The notes beneath the pieces were generated by a model. It had not been told where the DNA came from and ran no database searches. It saw only the letters and a list, made by a program, of their open reading frames with translations. From the NCBI GenBank assembly GCA_031548365.1, contig JAVBRD010000022.1:24875-88874 (forward strand): a stretch of 64,000 nt of DNA, given 5' to 3'. Shown here in pieces: positions 8,431 to 16,212 of the stretch (the stretch's first letter is position 1; each line of letters begins with the position of its first letter). Made by a program: the position numbers and the translations under genes. The DNA is from JAVBRD01 sp031548365 (lineage in GTDB: Bacteria; Bacillota; Clostridia; Christensenellales; UBA1750).

Positions 8431-8651
8431 GGCTTGCGCTGCGCGACCGCGTCCGTGAGCTCCTGCACGGTCTTGATGCTCTCGATACCTTCGAGCGAAA
8501 TGCTTAACTCGTCCTCAAGCGTCATCACGATCTCGACCATATCGAGCGAGTCAATCTTGAGCGTCTCAAGTGTAGAAGCGGGCGTGATGGCTGCGGGGTC
8601 GATTTTCATTTGCTCGGCGATGGCCTTCTGGATGGTCTCAAATGCGTTCAT
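8427..8651 (-). CDS. acpP: Acyl carrier protein
   Basis: Small acidic carrier of growing acyl chains, 74 aa from the ATG at 8651, preceded by AGGAAAGG about 9 nt upstream. The longer in-frame reading back to 8792 would run inside fabH and has no ACP-like residues. The phosphopantetheine attachment Ser35 lies in KIDSLDMVEIVM, the DSL motif. The four-helix ACP pattern is complete. It is coupled to fabD by a 4-nt overlap. Confidence 0.95.
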   Translation of the reverse strand: MNAFETIQKAIAEQMKIDPAAITPASTLETLKIDSLDMVEIVMTLEDELSISLEGIESIKTVQELTDAVAQRKP

Positions 8652-8689
8652 GTGGATCAACCTTTCCTGACTACATTTTAGCTCGCGTT

Positions 8690-9625
8690 CTACCAGCGCA
8701 GCAGCGCGGCTCCTGAGGACAGACCGCCTCCGAATGCCGTCAGCGCTACGATGTCGCCTCTTTTCAGTCGTCCTGAGCGCCACAGTTCCCACAGCGCGAT
8801 GGGAACACTGGCGGCGGACGTGTTGCCGTACCTGTCGATGTTGATGAATACCTTCTCCATAGGGAAGCCCAAACGCGCCACGGCTTTTTCAATGATGCGC
8901 AGGTTGGCCTGGTGCGGCACCAGCCAGTCGACGTCCGCGAGCGTCAACTTGGCCTGCTCCAGTACGCGCTGTACACCTTCGCCCAGCGCTCGCGTCGCAA
9001 ACTTATACACACCTTGCCCATCCATGCGGATGTACGCAGGTCCTTCCGGTGTTTTGCGCGTCATGTTGAGAGCGTGCGCCTCGTCGGGATATGTCTTGAT
9101 CTCAATCGCGAGCAGCCCGCTTTCCGGGCGTTCCCCGATCACCGCCGCCGCCGCGCCGTCGCCGAAGAGCACGCACGTCGTCCTGTCGGTATAGTCGGTC
9201 ACATTGGAAAGCTTTTCCGCACCCAGAACAAGGATGGGTTTGCCCTCAAAAAATTTTACCGCGGTGTACAATGCGAACAAGAAGCCTGAACATGCGGCAT
9301 TGACGTCCATGGCGGGACACGTCGCGCCCAGTTCAGCTTGAAGCGCGCACGAGATTGAGGGCAGGGGTGTATCGGCGGAGACTGTCGCGCAGAGGATAAA
9401 GCCGAGGTCTTGGGGAGCGACGCCTGATTCTGCGAGCGCTTCGCGAGACGCGGCAAGCGCGGAAACCAGCAGGGGTTCGCCGTTGCAGAGCCGTCTTTCA
9501 CGAATCCCGGTGCGCTGGGTGATCCATTCATCGCTGGTTTCCACTATCTTTGCCATGTCGTCGTTTGAAACGCGTGTATCGGGCACGCGTCCGCCCATGC
9601 CGAGAACAGAGATGATGGCCGGCAC
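8690..9625 (-). CDS. fabH: Beta-ketoacyl-ACP synthase III
   Basis: Starts fatty-acid synthesis by condensing an acyl-CoA with malonyl-ACP. The 311-aa protein has Cys112 (NAACSGFLFAL), His238 (VPHQANLRII) and Asn268 (RYGNTSAASV), the full FabH triad, plus TSDEWITQRTGIRER. The likely GTG start at 9625 is preceded immediately by a G-run (AAGGGGG), leaving almost no spacer. An ATC codon two residues in has better spacing but would be an unusual start. The start is therefore the one soft point; the identity is firm. It follows the FabT-type regulator by about 20 nt. Confidence 0.94.
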   Translation of the reverse strand: MPAIISVLGMGGRVPDTRVSNDDMAKIVETSDEWITQRTGIRERRLCNGEPLLVSALAASREALAESGVAPQDLGFILCATVSADTPLPSISCALQAELGATCPAMDVNAACSGFLFALYTAVKFFEGKPILVLGAEKLSNVTDYTDRTTCVLFGDGAAAAVIGERPESGLLAIEIKTYPDEAHALNMTRKTPEGPAYIRMDGQGVYKFATRALGEGVQRVLEQAKLTLADVDWLVPHQANLRIIEKAVARLGFPMEKVFINIDRYGNTSAASVPIALWELWRSGRLKRGDIVALTAFGGGLSSGAALLRW

Positions 9626-9646
9626 CCCCCTTGCTTAATTTGAGTG

Positions 9647-10087
9647 TTATGTGTTTTTGCTGAAAAAGGCCTTGAGGTTGGTCAGCGCGTGAGCGAGCGC
9701 TTCGTGCTCCCCCGGTGACATGCCGCTGAGGGCTTCGTCCATCATCCGCAGGTGAAACAGGCGGTGCATGCGGTTGACCATCTCGCCCTTGCGTTCGAGT
9801 GAAACCAGCACTTTCCGGCGGTCGGCCTCATCGCGTACACGCACGACGTAGCCTTTTTTTGTCAGACGGTCGATGGCAGGGGTGAGCGTGGCCATTGTCA
9901 CGCATACGCGCGTGGCGAGCTCGCCCATCGTGCATTTTTTCAGTGCGCCGATCGCGTCGATGATGTGGACGTCCGTGATGGTGATGTCGGCCAGGCGAGT
10001 ATCCGCCAGCGCGCTTTCCTCGGTTTTGAGCACGAGGTTGAACGTGTCGACCAACAGGTCGTTGATAAGCCATAGTGAGGGATGCAT
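9647..10087 (-). CDS. fabT: MarR-family regulator, FabT-like, of the fatty-acid operon
   Basis: Winged-helix dimer regulator of 146 aa at the head of the fab operon, where Firmicutes carry FabT. In FabT the DNA affinity is raised by long-chain acyl-ACP, giving feedback repression. ATG 10087 is chosen because AAAGGG lies 8 nt upstream; TTG and GTG codons just before it are too close. The MarR recognition region is visible at TMGELATRVCVTMATLTPAI, followed by the wing VRVRDEADRRKVLV with the usual DxRxxxV pattern. The FabT name is inferred from location; the MarR family call is from sequence. Confidence 0.8.
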   Translation of the reverse strand: MHPSLWLINDLLVDTFNLVLKTEESALADTRLADITITDVHIIDAIGALKKCTMGELATRVCVTMATLTPAIDRLTKKGYVVRVRDEADRRKVLVSLERKGEMVNRMHRLFHLRMMDEALSGMSPGEHEALAHALTNLKAFFSKNT

Positions 10088-10104
10088 CACCAACGCCCTT
10101 TCGC

Positions 10105-10117
10105 TTCGATCATCAAA
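10105..10117. promoter_or_regulatory. Candidate FabT-type operator
   Basis: TTCGATCATCAAA matches the TTTGA-N3-TCAAA form of FabT sites with one mismatch. It lies between the predicted transcription start (about 10126) and the fabT ribosome site, where a repressor would block the operon and its own gene. One imperfect copy only. Confidence 0.35.
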
Positions 10118-10132
10118 ATATTAGACAAACGA

Positions 10133-10161
10133 ATTATAACAGCGCGGCTTCATTGCGTCAA
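10133..10161 (-). promoter_or_regulatory. Promoter of the fabT-fab-acc operon
   Basis: -35 TTGACG (10156-10161), 17-nt spacer, -10 TATAAT (10133-10138), with a TGT extended -10. It reads into fabT about 45 nt downstream. The -35 box directly abuts the T-run of the terminator of the upstream gene. Confidence 0.85.
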
Positions 10162-10188
10162 GAAAAACCGTCCGCGCATAGCGGACGG
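10156..10188 (-). terminator. Rho-independent terminator of the UroD-like gene
   Basis: On the minus strand an 8-bp perfect stem (CCGTCCGC/GCGGACGG, arms 10181-10188 and 10168-10175, 5-nt loop) is followed by TTTTTCTT. It ends transcription from the gene at 10286-11242 just before the fab promoter. Confidence 0.85.
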
Positions 10189-10285
10189 CGAGCGCAGCTT
10201 ATGTATCTGCCCGAATAAGCGCCGAACAAGCGGGATGCAGCGATGCGGTGACACATCCCGTGCGATACGCCGTTGAGCACGTGAA

Positions 10286-11242
10286 TCAGCGCAGGCCATG
10301 GTAAGCGGAGCACTCCTCGAGCGTTGTACAGATGGCCTCGATGTTCTCTAACGGGACGTCGGCGGCGCACTCGGCGTGGAGCAAAAGGCCGCCTTCAGGC
10401 AGGTACATGCGGCGAGCGCACTCGATGATGTGCTCGCGTACCTGCGCGGGGGAGGCGAATGGAAAAAGCTGGCGGTCGAGATCAAGGTTGATGGCGACCT
10501 TGCCTTTGCATGTGCGCTCGAGTTGATCTAAACCGTTGGCGCGGATCTGCGGGTTAAGGCACTGAACACCGCAAGCGATCATGTCGGGGATGACCTCATA
10601 GATGCAGCCGTCGGTGTGCATGTAAACGATTTTTCCGGCGTCGCGCGCAATTTTGTAAATCGCGGCGTAACACGGCTTGATGTACTGACGCCACTTTGCG
10701 GGGCTAATGGGCAGCGCGTGCTGCATACCGTTGTCGTCGCCAAAGTACATGACCGTGCCCTCGTGTTTCAGGACCGCGAGGCGCACCTGTCGCAGGTTGT
10801 ACTCAAGCACCTTGTCGATGAGGATTTGCAGCTCAGGCGGTTCCTCGGCGAAATCGATCATCATTTCCTCAAAACCGCGCAGGTCGGTCAGCCGCAGAAA
10901 CATGAAGCCGTGCGGCAGACCGATGTCCTTTTCGGGGATTCTCAGCGTATGGATATCCTCGCGCGTTTTGACTGGGTGTCCGGTAACGATCGCTTCATAC
11001 CCTTCCGAGACGTTCTCCCACACGCACCCCCACGCGTCGACGTGCTTGCCCGCGTGGTATGTCGGAGGCGTAAAATACTTCACTTCGTCCTCGGCGTTCA
11101 CCGCGCCGAAGATTGCGGGATGTCTGGAGCGAAGCGCTTGCAGCTCACGGCCATAGAGCGCCCACGTCGCGGGGAGCAGGCTGACCGAAACGGGGATGCG
11201 CTCGGGGCGCTGATAGAGGATGGCCTTGACACGGTTGTCCAT
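10286..11242 (-). CDS. Uroporphyrinogen decarboxylase-fold protein (UroD/MtaA-like)
   Basis: A 318-aa TIM-barrel protein of the UroD superfamily, which includes haem-pathway decarboxylases and cobalamin-linked methyltransferases such as MtaA. ATG 11242 has AGGAGG upstream; longer readings run back through the pheS leader. Recognisable segments are YFGDDNGMQHALPISPAKW, the barrel strand IVYMHTDGCIYEVIPDMIAC and LHAECAADVPLENIEAIC. The MtaA zinc motif HxCx(n)C is not clearly present, since HTDG stands where HxC would be. No haem or corrinoid genes are nearby. The substrate is unknown; methyl transfer is only a family-level possibility. A second, distant relative lies at 15106-16122. Confidence 0.75.
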   Translation of the reverse strand: MDNRVKAILYQRPERIPVSVSLLPATWALYGRELQALRSRHPAIFGAVNAEDEVKYFTPPTYHAGKHVDAWGCVWENVSEGYEAIVTGHPVKTREDIHTLRIPEKDIGLPHGFMFLRLTDLRGFEEMMIDFAEEPPELQILIDKVLEYNLRQVRLAVLKHEGTVMYFGDDNGMQHALPISPAKWRQYIKPCYAAIYKIARDAGKIVYMHTDGCIYEVIPDMIACGVQCLNPQIRANGLDQLERTCKGKVAINLDLDRQLFPFASPAQVREHIIECARRMYLPEGGLLLHAECAADVPLENIEAICTTLEECSAYHGLR

Positions 11243-11325
11243 GATCCGCCTCCTGTGTTTGGATACGCTTATCTTAACACAAAGCGCGCGCGATGCAAGG
11301 TGAGCGGGGGGGGCACGACAAAGTT

Positions 11326-11354
11326 GTTGCGTTTTTGTTTTTGAGTGGTATAAT
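11326..11354 (+). promoter_or_regulatory. Promoter of the pheST T-box leader
   Basis: Extended -10 TGGTATAAT (TATAAT at 11349-11354) with a weak -35 region near 11327 (TTGCGT, 16-nt spacer). Transcription would start about 11361, just before the T-box stem I. Confidence 0.7.
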
Positions 11355-11360
11355 GATTTA

Positions 11361-11610
11361 AAGGCTGCGAAGGAGAAGAGTAAGCCCGGGTGTCCGGACA
11401 GAGAGAGGGCGTCGCCGGCTGCAAGCGCCCTTGCGGATGATGGTCTGAAAGTTCGCTCTGAAGTCGCGTCGTTGATGGCTTTTGTGGCTGTAGACGGCGA
11501 CGGGGTTGCGTCCGTTATAATCGCAAGAGGCTGCGCCCATACGGGCAAGGCGAATTTGGGTGGTAACACGGTGCGTCCGTCCCTTTTTAGGGATGGGCTT
11601 TTATTTTTTT
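11361..11610 (+). ncRNA. T-box riboswitch, phenylalanine specific
   Basis: Leader RNA that senses uncharged tRNA-Phe and lets transcription pass into pheST. Visible parts are stem I with the AGTAAG and AGAGAGGG elements, a specifier loop with TTC (Phe codon) at 11452-11454 followed by the expected purine, and the T-box core TGGGTGGTAACACGG (11557-11571). The competing terminator is a 9-bp stem (11575-11583 with 11590-11598) followed by TTTTATTTTTTT. The match of codon to downstream gene supports the reading. Confidence 0.92.
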
Positions 11611-11625
11611 AAGGGGGATGACAGC

Positions 11626-12648
11626 TTGAAAGACATGATGGACAGCATTCGCGCGGAGGTGACCGCAGGGCTTGCCGCCGCGGCGACGTCAGCGGACGTG
11701 GAGGCGCTGCGCGTCAAAGCGCTCGGGCGCAAAGGCTCGATCACGGCGCTGCTGCGCGAGATGGGCAAGGTCTCATCCGAGGAGAGACCGAAGCTAGGGC
11801 TGGTGATCAACGGTCTGCGCGATGAACTCGAGGCGGCCATCACCGCGAAGGAAACGGATCTGGCCCGCGCGGAGCGGGAAGAAGCGCTTAGGCGCGACGC
11901 GGTCGATGTCACGCAGCCCGCACCCGCGCTGCGCTTTGGCAGCCTGCACCCGCTTTCCCAGACGGCAGAACGCATGCTCGACGTGTTCATTGCTATGGGT
12001 TTTGAGGTGGTCGAAGGGCCGGAAGTCGAGCTCGATCACTACAATTTTGAGTTGCTCAACATCCCCAAGAACCATCCGGCGCGCGATATGCAGGACACGT
12101 TTTATATCAATGAAAATGTGGTACTCCGCACGCATACCTCCCCCATGCAGGCGCGCGTGATGGAAAAACAGAAACCGCCTATCCGGATTGTGTGTCCGGG
12201 GCGTGTGTACAGAGCGGAACAGGTCGACGCAACGCACGGGTATGTGTTTCACCAGATGGAGTGCCTCGTGGTGGACGAGGGCATCCACATGGGGCACCTG
12301 AAGGGGACGCTCGACGAGTTCGTGCGCGCCATGTACGGTGAGTACGCTACCACGCGCCTGCGACCCTCGTTTTTCCCGTTCACGGAACCTTCCGCCGAAG
12401 TGGACGTCACCTGCGCGGAATGCAAAGGCAAAGGCTGCCGCGTGTGCAAGGGCACGGGTTGGATCGAGATTCTCGGCTCGGGTATGGTCAATCCGCGCGT
12501 GCTTGAGCTGTGCGGCATTGATTCAACGAAATACTCGGGGTTTGCGTTCGGGGTTGGCATTGACCGCGTAGCCGACCTTCGGCACAAGATTCCGGACATG
12601 CGCCTTTTGATGGAAAACGATCTGCGCTTTTTGTCGCAGTTCAGATAG
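11626..12648 (+). CDS. pheS: Phenylalanine-tRNA ligase alpha subunit
   Basis: Catalytic subunit of the (alpha-beta)2 phenylalanyl-tRNA synthetase. TTG 11626 is the best start (340 aa): AAGGGGG lies about 8 nt upstream, while the ATG codons at 11635 and 11638 are too far. The N-terminal coiled-coil arm is followed by the class II core with HPLSQTAERMLDVF, motif 2 around RPSFFPFTEPSAEVDV, the Cys-rich CAECKGKGCRVCKGTGW usual in Firmicute PheS, and motif 3 GFAFGVGIDRVADLR. It is regulated by the Phe T-box just upstream and followed by pheT after 15 nt. Confidence 0.96.
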   Translation: MKDMMDSIRAEVTAGLAAAATSADVEALRVKALGRKGSITALLREMGKVSSEERPKLGLVINGLRDELEAAITAKETDLARAEREEALRRDAVDVTQPAPALRFGSLHPLSQTAERMLDVFIAMGFEVVEGPEVELDHYNFELLNIPKNHPARDMQDTFYINENVVLRTHTSPMQARVMEKQKPPIRIVCPGRVYRAEQVDATHGYVFHQMECLVVDEGIHMGHLKGTLDEFVRAMYGEYATTRLRPSFFPFTEPSAEVDVTCAECKGKGCRVCKGTGWIEILGSGMVNPRVLELCGIDSTKYSGFAFGVGIDRVADLRHKIPDMRLLMENDLRFLSQFR

Positions 12649-12663
12649 AGGAGAGAAGTTGTT

Positions 12664-15042
12664 ATGCGTACACCGCTTCATTGGCTAGGCCGTTATGTTC
12701 AAATTGAAGATGTTTCGCTCGTTGAGCTTTGCGAAAAAATGGTGGGTGTCGGCCTTGAAATTGAGGAAATTGAAAGGCCCGACGATGAGATCGACCGTGT
12801 GGTCGTGGGCCGCGTCAGTGCCATCCGCCGTCATGAAAACTCCGACAAGCTCTGGATCTGCGATATAGACGCGGGAGAGATGATCCAGATTGTGACCGGC
12901 GCGCAGAACGTCACCGCAGGCGCGCTCATTCCGGTAGCGCTTGACGGCGCCACGCTTCCGGGCGGAAAAAAAATCGTGACCGGCATGCTGCGCGGCGTGC
13001 TGTCCCAGGGCATGCTGTGTTCGGGTGAGGAGCTGGGCGTCTCCAAGGACGTTTATCCATATGATGACGGTATCCTGATATTCCGCGAGGAGCACGCGAT
13101 CGGCGCGGATGTTAAGCCCCTCCTCGGCATTCATGGCCCCATCGTCGACTTCGGCGTGACCGCCAACCGCCCCGATTGCCAGTGTGTGCTGGGTCTTGCG
13201 CGGGAGGCGTCCGTCGCGCTAAGAAAGCCGTTCACGCCTCCGGTCGGAACGACAAAAGAAGCCGCCGGTGAGGATGTGGGCGCATTTGCGCGCGTGGACA
13301 TCGAAGCGCCCGACCTCTGTCCGCGGTACATGGCGCGCGTTGTGCGCAACATCAAGATCGCGCCATCGCCCGATTGGATGAGGCAAGCGCTGGCCGCGGC
13401 GGGCGTGCGGCCCATCAATAACATTGTGGACATCACCAACTTCGTGATGCTTGAGATGGGTCATCCCATGCACGCGTTTGATCTTTCCAACGTGAACGGA
13501 GGCCACATCATCGTGCGCCGGGCGCGCGAGGGAGAAGCGCTGCGCACGCTGGACGGCATCGAACGCAAACTGAGCACTTCCATGCTCGTCATCGCCGACG
13601 ATTCAGGCGCAACGGGTCTTGCGGGAGTCATGGGCGGAGAAGGTTCGCAGATCGTGGACGGCACGCGCGACGTGTTGTTTGAGTGCGCGTGTTTTGACAC
13701 GGCCAGCATTCGTGTCACGTCGCGCTCTCTCAACCTGCGCTCGGAGTCGTCCGCGCGCTTTGAGAAGGGCGTGTCTATACACACGCTCCCCGCGGCGCTT
13801 GAGCGTGCCGTTCAGCTCGTGGAGGAGTTGGGCGCGGGCGAAGTCGTTCGTGGCGTCATTGATGTATATCCAAAACCCGCGCCGCACGCGCCAATCCGAA
13901 CCACGCTTGACCGCATCAGCCGCCACATCGGCGTGAATATCACTGCGGACACCGCGTTGAGTATCCTGCTGTCGCTGGGTTTTGAAGCGTCGGAAATCGG
14001 CGGCGCGCTCTGTGTAACGCCACCGCCGTGGCGCCAAGACGTGTATGGCTATGCCGACATCGCCGAGGAAATTCTGAGGGTGTATGGCTACGATAACGTG
14101 CCCTCCAGCGTTCCTTCGACATCCTCTGCGGGCAAAAACACGCCGCGCAACATCTTCTACGGCAAAGTCAGAAAGCAGCTCGCGGGTATGGGTCTGTGCG
14201 AGATCAGCACCGTTTCCTTTATGAGTCCGCGTACGTCAGACAAGCTCGGGCTGGCACGAGGCGACGCACGGCGCGAGGCGATCGCGGTCCTGAACCCGCT
14301 CGGTGAGGACACATCGCTCCTGCGTACCCTTCTTTATCCGGCCATGCTCGATACGCTCGCGCTCAACCAAAGCCGTGGATCGGTCAACGCGCGCCTGTTC
14401 GAGGTCAGCAGGACGTTCACGCCCACGCAAGACGTCCTCCCCGACGAAAAAAACGTACTTTGCTTCGGAATGGTGGGCGAGGGCGCGGACTTCTTCGCGC
14501 TCAAGTCGGCCGTGGACACGTTGCTCGCGCTTCACCGAACGCCGGACGTGGAGTGGAGCGACGGTTGCGAGGTTTTTATGCATCCAGGCCGCAGGGCAAC
14601 CGTGCTGTCGTCCGGATCCGCCATCGCCGCTGTGGGCGAGCTGCATCCCGATATCGCGGAAAAATGGGGTATCCGCGGGCGTGTCGCGATCGCTCAGCTT
14701 GATCTGGACATGCTCGAGTCACTCTCTGGCGCAACTGTCATTTTTGAGCCTATGCCCAAGTTCCCGGCCGTCGCTCGCGACATCGCGCTTGTCGTGGACG
14801 AATCCGTGACCGTGGGCGCGCTCATGAAAACCGCCAGATGCGCTGGTCGTCCGCTCATGGAGACCATAGAACTGTTTGACATCTACCGCAGCGAAGCTCT
14901 GGGCGCGTCAGTCAAGAGCGTTGCGCTCTCCATGACGTTTCGGTCGCCTGAGAAAACGCTTGTCGACGCGGAGATCCAGCATGCCGTTGACGCCGTTCTC
15001 GCGGCGTGCAAAACCGAATACGGAGCCGTTTTGCGCACCTGA
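12664..15042 (+). CDS. pheT: Phenylalanine-tRNA ligase beta subunit
   Basis: Large structural, tRNA-binding and editing subunit. In order across 792 aa: N-terminal OB-fold tRNA-binding domain (about 40-150, IVTGAQNVTAG), B3/B4 editing domain (about 210-390, NNIVDITNFVMLEMGHPMHA), B5 domain (about 405-475), catalytic-like core (about 480-680), and the C-terminal anticodon-binding FDX-ACB domain (about 698-790, FPAVARDIALVVDESV). ATG start after GGAGAGAAG. It ends about 14 nt before a strong hairpin terminator. Length is typical. Confidence 0.96.
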   Translation: MRTPLHWLGRYVQIEDVSLVELCEKMVGVGLEIEEIERPDDEIDRVVVGRVSAIRRHENSDKLWICDIDAGEMIQIVTGAQNVTAGALIPVALDGATLPGGKKIVTGMLRGVLSQGMLCSGEELGVSKDVYPYDDGILIFREEHAIGADVKPLLGIHGPIVDFGVTANRPDCQCVLGLAREASVALRKPFTPPVGTTKEAAGEDVGAFARVDIEAPDLCPRYMARVVRNIKIAPSPDWMRQALAAAGVRPINNIVDITNFVMLEMGHPMHAFDLSNVNGGHIIVRRAREGEALRTLDGIERKLSTSMLVIADDSGATGLAGVMGGEGSQIVDGTRDVLFECACFDTASIRVTSRSLNLRSESSARFEKGVSIHTLPAALERAVQLVEELGAGEVVRGVIDVYPKPAPHAPIRTTLDRISRHIGVNITADTALSILLSLGFEASEIGGALCVTPPPWRQDVYGYADIAEEILRVYGYDNVPSSVPSTSSAGKNTPRNIFYGKVRKQLAGMGLCEISTVSFMSPRTSDKLGLARGDARREAIAVLNPLGEDTSLLRTLLYPAMLDTLALNQSRGSVNARLFEVSRTFTPTQDVLPDEKNVLCFGMVGEGADFFALKSAVDTLLALHRTPDVEWSDGCEVFMHPGRRATVLSSGSAIAAVGELHPDIAEKWGIRGRVAIAQLDLDMLESLSGATVIFEPMPKFPAVARDIALVVDESVTVGALMKTARCAGRPLMETIELFDIYRSEALGASVKSVALSMTFRSPEKTLVDAEIQHAVDAVLAACKTEYGAVLRT

Positions 15043-15055
15043 TCGGTTCAAACAA

Positions 15056-15089
15056 AGAAACCCTTCACGGGCTAAAGTGAAGGGTTTCT
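15056..15089. terminator. Bidirectional terminator between pheT and the second UroD-like gene
   Basis: AGAAACCCTTCAC (15056-15068) and GTGAAGGGTTTCT (15077-15089) form a perfect 13-bp stem with an 8-nt loop. It is A-rich on one flank and T-containing on the other, and serves both converging genes. Confidence 0.85.
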
Positions 15090-15105
15090 CTGTGCGTAGC
15101 GCGCG

Positions 15106-16122
15106 TTATTTTCTCAAGTCATGCGCCGCCTTGATCATGGCGAAGTAGCCGTCGTCGGGGACGTAGTACGGCACGCTGTTGCCCGTGCCAAGCGCGTAAC
15201 CTCCGCATTGCATGCCGCGCTCCAGCATCTTGCGGGAGCGGGCATGGACGGCGTCGGGGGATTTGGTGCATACGTAGTCGACATCGATTCCTCCGAGAAC
15301 CGCGATGCGTCCCTTGAGCTGCTCATACGCGGTCTCGATGGGTGTGATGTTGTCTTCATAGGAATGCCGCGCGTCATACCCCATGGCGATGACGTCCTCG
15401 ATGATTGCGTCGTAGCGGCCGCAGGAGTGCAGAATGACGGGGAAGCCATGGTCGTGGGCGAGCGTGACGATGGCTTCGTGCCAAGGGAAGACGTACTTGC
15501 GCATGTCGGAGGGAGCGAGCATGGTCTGCTGATTGAACCCCCAGTCGTCATTGCTGATGACCGCGCCAACGGCCGGATGATGAATGTATTGTTCGTAGTA
15601 GCGGTAGAGAGTGGAGCCGACATTGTCAAAAATCAGCTTTACGAGTTCAGGGTCTTCATAGAGCATGAAGCAGAGGTTGTCGTATCCCACGAGCTGGATG
15701 ACGTTTTCGAGCACGCCGCCGGGCCCGTACAGGATGACTTTCATGCCGCCGGGAAGAAGCAGTTGGGCATCGTCGAGGTTTACGGGAGGATAATCCGCGG
15801 GATTGGGCCAAACGTAGTTGTCAAAGCTTTTTCGGTCGGTGATGAGCGCGCCTTCGTTGAGCGATTTGGTTTTTTCACTGTGCACCGCGCCGCTCTTGAA
15901 CCGAAAATCCGAGCCGTGAAGCGTCACGTAGTCGTAGCCGGCGTTTTTGTAGGCCATGATGTGTGTGCGCCGTGCGGCAAGCCGGTCGGTCATGGAGCTG
16001 ATCTGAGGCCCTGCGATGCGCTTGTACAGCTCGGTGTGCAGAAAGAACTCAAAGAGCACGGGCCGGTCGGGGATGCCTCCGTTGAGAACGGTCAAGAGCT
16101 GGTCAAAGTCAGGCTTGAACAC
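15106..16122 (-). CDS. Uroporphyrinogen decarboxylase-fold protein (UroD-like), second copy
   Basis: A 338-aa UroD-superfamily TIM-barrel protein. GTG 16122 is preceded by GGGAG at 8 nt spacing and gives a natural N-terminus (FKPDFDQLLTVLNGGIPDR); an ATG 15 codons earlier lacks a site. Visible segments are SNDDWGFNQQTMLAPSDM, VILHSCGRYDAIIEDVIAMG and VLGGIDVDYVC, the pattern of uncharacterised UroD-like proteins common in gut Firmicutes. HSCG resembles the zinc HxC of MtaA more than the paralogue at 10286 does. No partner methyltransferase or corrinoid protein is near. The fold is likely; the activity is unknown. Confidence 0.75.
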   Translation of the reverse strand: MFKPDFDQLLTVLNGGIPDRPVLFEFFLHTELYKRIAGPQISSMTDRLAARRTHIMAYKNAGYDYVTLHGSDFRFKSGAVHSEKTKSLNEGALITDRKSFDNYVWPNPADYPPVNLDDAQLLLPGGMKVILYGPGGVLENVIQLVGYDNLCFMLYEDPELVKLIFDNVGSTLYRYYEQYIHHPAVGAVISNDDWGFNQQTMLAPSDMRKYVFPWHEAIVTLAHDHGFPVILHSCGRYDAIIEDVIAMGYDARHSYEDNITPIETAYEQLKGRIAVLGGIDVDYVCTKSPDAVHARSRKMLERGMQCGGYALGTGNSVPYYVPDDGYFAMIKAAHDLRK

Positions 16123-16183
16123 CGACAACACTCCCAAATAAGAAAATTTGTTCTCACACCTATGCATAAAAATGAGGATGTGC

Positions 16184-16189
16184 TATACT
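16184..16189 (+). promoter_or_regulatory. Extended -10 promoter of uvrB
   Basis: TGCTATACT (16181-16189) precedes the uvrB ribosome site by about 10 nt. The -35 region is poor. I see no clear LexA box (CGAAC-N4-GTTCG) around it, although uvrB is often SOS-controlled. Confidence 0.55.
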
Positions 16190-16212
16190 GTTTCGCGAAC
16201 GGAGGTGCGCTT

